A stretch of DNA of 5,327 nt. It comes from Alphaproteobacteria bacterium (GTDB lineage: Bacteria > Pseudomonadota > Alphaproteobacteria > Rhizobiales > Xanthobacteraceae). The stretch is taken from assembly GCA_005883445.1 (NCBI GenBank), contig VAZL01000237.1:1-5327 (forward strand). The letters are read 5' to 3'. The stretch's first letter is position 1; each line of letters begins with the position of its first letter. Shown one piece after another: positions 4,781 to 5,327 of this stretch. The notes below the pieces were generated by a model. It saw only the letters and a program-made list of their open reading frames with translations. It did not search any database and had not been told where the DNA came from. A program made the translations under genes and the position numbers.

Positions 4781-4900
4781 CATGCGCGGGCAGAAGCGCG
4801 TCGAAGACGCGCGTAAACGCGCTTACGCCCCGCGCATCCATCTTCTTTGCAAGAAGTCTTCCCGAGATGGATGGATTGCCGGGTCAAGCCCGGCAATGAC
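4781..4900. repeat. Composite dispersed palindromic repeat of Rhizobiales type
   Basis: Three nested or adjacent palindromes are packed here. ATGCGCGGGC pairs with GCCCCGCGCAT (to 4837, one bulge), enclosing AAGCGCGT/ACGCGCTT (4794-4801 with 4817-4824) and GCGCGTC/GACGCGC (4796-4812). ATCCATCT pairs with AGATGGAT (4836-4843 with 4866-4873) around CTTCTT/AAGAAG. ATTGCCGGG pairs with CCCGGCAAT (4875-4883 with 4889-4897) around a 5-base loop. The last part encodes 'VIAGLDPAIH' and 'LPGLTRQSIH' on the minus strand, peptides recurring as false genes in Bradyrhizobium-like genomes. No protein gene is supported here. Confidence 0.7.
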
Positions 4901-4939
4901 GGCTTTGCTCTGGGGCCTCCGGCTGGAGCCGATACGATA

Positions 4940-4957
4940 GCATCCGGCGACGGATGC
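4940..4957 (+). promoter_or_regulatory. Hairpin or operator-like palindrome upstream of the COG0523 GTPase
   Basis: GCATCCG and CGGATGC are perfect inverted copies around GCGA (a GNRA-type tetraloop in RNA), 30 bases before the ATG at 4988. An AT-rich TATATA (4959-4964) follows directly and could be a -10 box, with no convincing -35 box upstream. If so, the palindrome sits between the boxes as an operator would. It does not match the Zur site at 1839. Confidence 0.35.
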
Positions 4958-4987
4958 ATATATACGAGGGCCAAACGGAGTTGCGCG

Positions 4988-5327
4988 ATGTCCGACAAGG
5001 TCCCCGTCACCGTGCTCACCGGCTATCTCGGCGCCGGCAAGACCACGCTGCTCAACCGCATCCTGTCGGAGCCGCACGGGCAGAAGTACGCCGTCATCGT
5101 CAACGAATTCGGTGAGATCGGCATCGACAACGACCTCGTCGTCGGCGCCGACGAAGAAATATTCGAGATGAACAACGGCTGCATCTGCTGCACCGTGCGC
5201 GGCGACCTCGTGCGCATCATCGACGGGCTGATGCGCAGGAAGGGCAAGTTCGACGCCATCATCGTCGAGACCACTGGGCTCGCGGACCCCGCGCCGGTGG
5301 CGCAGACGTTCTTCATGGACGACAATG
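4988..5327 (+). CDS. COG0523 / CobW-like G3E GTPase, probable zinc metallochaperone, C-terminus cut by window edge
   Basis: The frame runs from ATG 4988 (ACGGAG ribosome site, about 7 bases away) to the right edge: 113 residues without a stop. Visible motifs are the P-loop GYLGAGKTT (12-20), the switch-like NEFGEIGIDNDL (39-50), the metal-binding CxCC in NNGCICCTVRGDL (62-74, cysteines 65, 67, 68) and the Walker B-like IIVETTGLADPAPV (91-104). These define the G3E family COG0523 (CobW, YeiR, YjiA, ZigA, ZagA); full members are about 320-400 residues, so about a third is seen. Such GTPases deliver metal to client enzymes. Being beside a zinc importer operon and not near cobalamin or nitrile hydratase genes favours zinc. 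The typical His-rich stretch and the CobW C-terminal domain lie outside the window. Regulation is unclear, since no Zur palindrome is seen directly upstream. Confidence 0.9.
   Translation, partial: MSDKVPVTVLTGYLGAGKTTLLNRILSEPHGQKYAVIVNEFGEIGIDNDLVVGADEEIFEMNNGCICCTVRGDLVRIIDGLMRRKGKFDAIIVETTGLADPAPVAQTFFMDDN

Noticed and set aside
4930..4987. Second Zur box before the COG0523 GTPase
   Set aside because: The AT-rich stretch has no inverted pair resembling ATGTTACA/TGTAACAT; the only palindrome is GC-rich and different.
4780..5077. Minus-strand open frames carrying 'VIAGLDPAIH' and 'LPGLTRQSIH'
   Set aside because: These are well-known false translations of a dispersed palindromic repeat, and they overlap the start of the GTPase gene on the other strand.

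Overview
The window is a GC-rich piece (roughly two-thirds G+C by eye) of what is most likely a Hyphomicrobiales-type alphaproteobacterial chromosome. This rests on three things: codon use in all genes, a Zur-type operator in front of a zinc ABC operon, and dispersed palindromic repeats of the kind seen in Bradyrhizobium/Rhodopseudomonas relatives. One repeat creates the familiar spurious peptides 'VIAGLDPAIH' and 'LPGLTRQSIH' on the minus strand. The lineage is an inference; no species can be named.

Left part, minus strand (1-1721): kdgK, a PfkB-family 2-keto-3-deoxygluconate kinase, is followed by a membrane cation:proton antiporter (CPA2 type) whose C-terminus runs off the window. The 187 bases between them are not a plain spacer. 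They hold a promoter whose -35 box overlaps the kdgK stop codon, a fluoride (crcB-type) riboswitch aptamer, and a complete transcription-termination platform with visible alternative pairings (anti-aptamer hairpin, intrinsic terminator, antiterminator pairing). The antiporter therefore looks like a fluoride-induced gene, independent of kdgK.

Middle, plus strand (1839-4716): a perfect 17-bp palindrome, read as a Zur operator, precedes four co-directional, closely spaced genes. These are a 56-residue single-pass membrane protein with a histidine-rich N-terminus, an ABC ATPase (ZnuC/AztA type), an eight- or nine-helix permease (ZnuB/AztB type) and a Tat-like or Sec-exported zinc-binding protein (ZnuA/AztC type). 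Together they form a high-affinity zinc importer: the periplasmic protein captures Zn2+, the permease passes it through the inner membrane and the ATPase powers uptake. The small His-rich protein has no known function and is the least understood part.

Right part (4717-5327): a 271-base intergenic region packed with hairpins and a dispersed palindromic repeat, then the 5' end of a COG0523 (CobW/ZigA-like) G3E GTPase with the CxCC metal-binding motif. Its position beside the zinc importer suggests a zinc metallochaperone, but no Zur box is evident directly upstream. No rRNA, tRNA, CRISPR, transposase or attachment site was seen.
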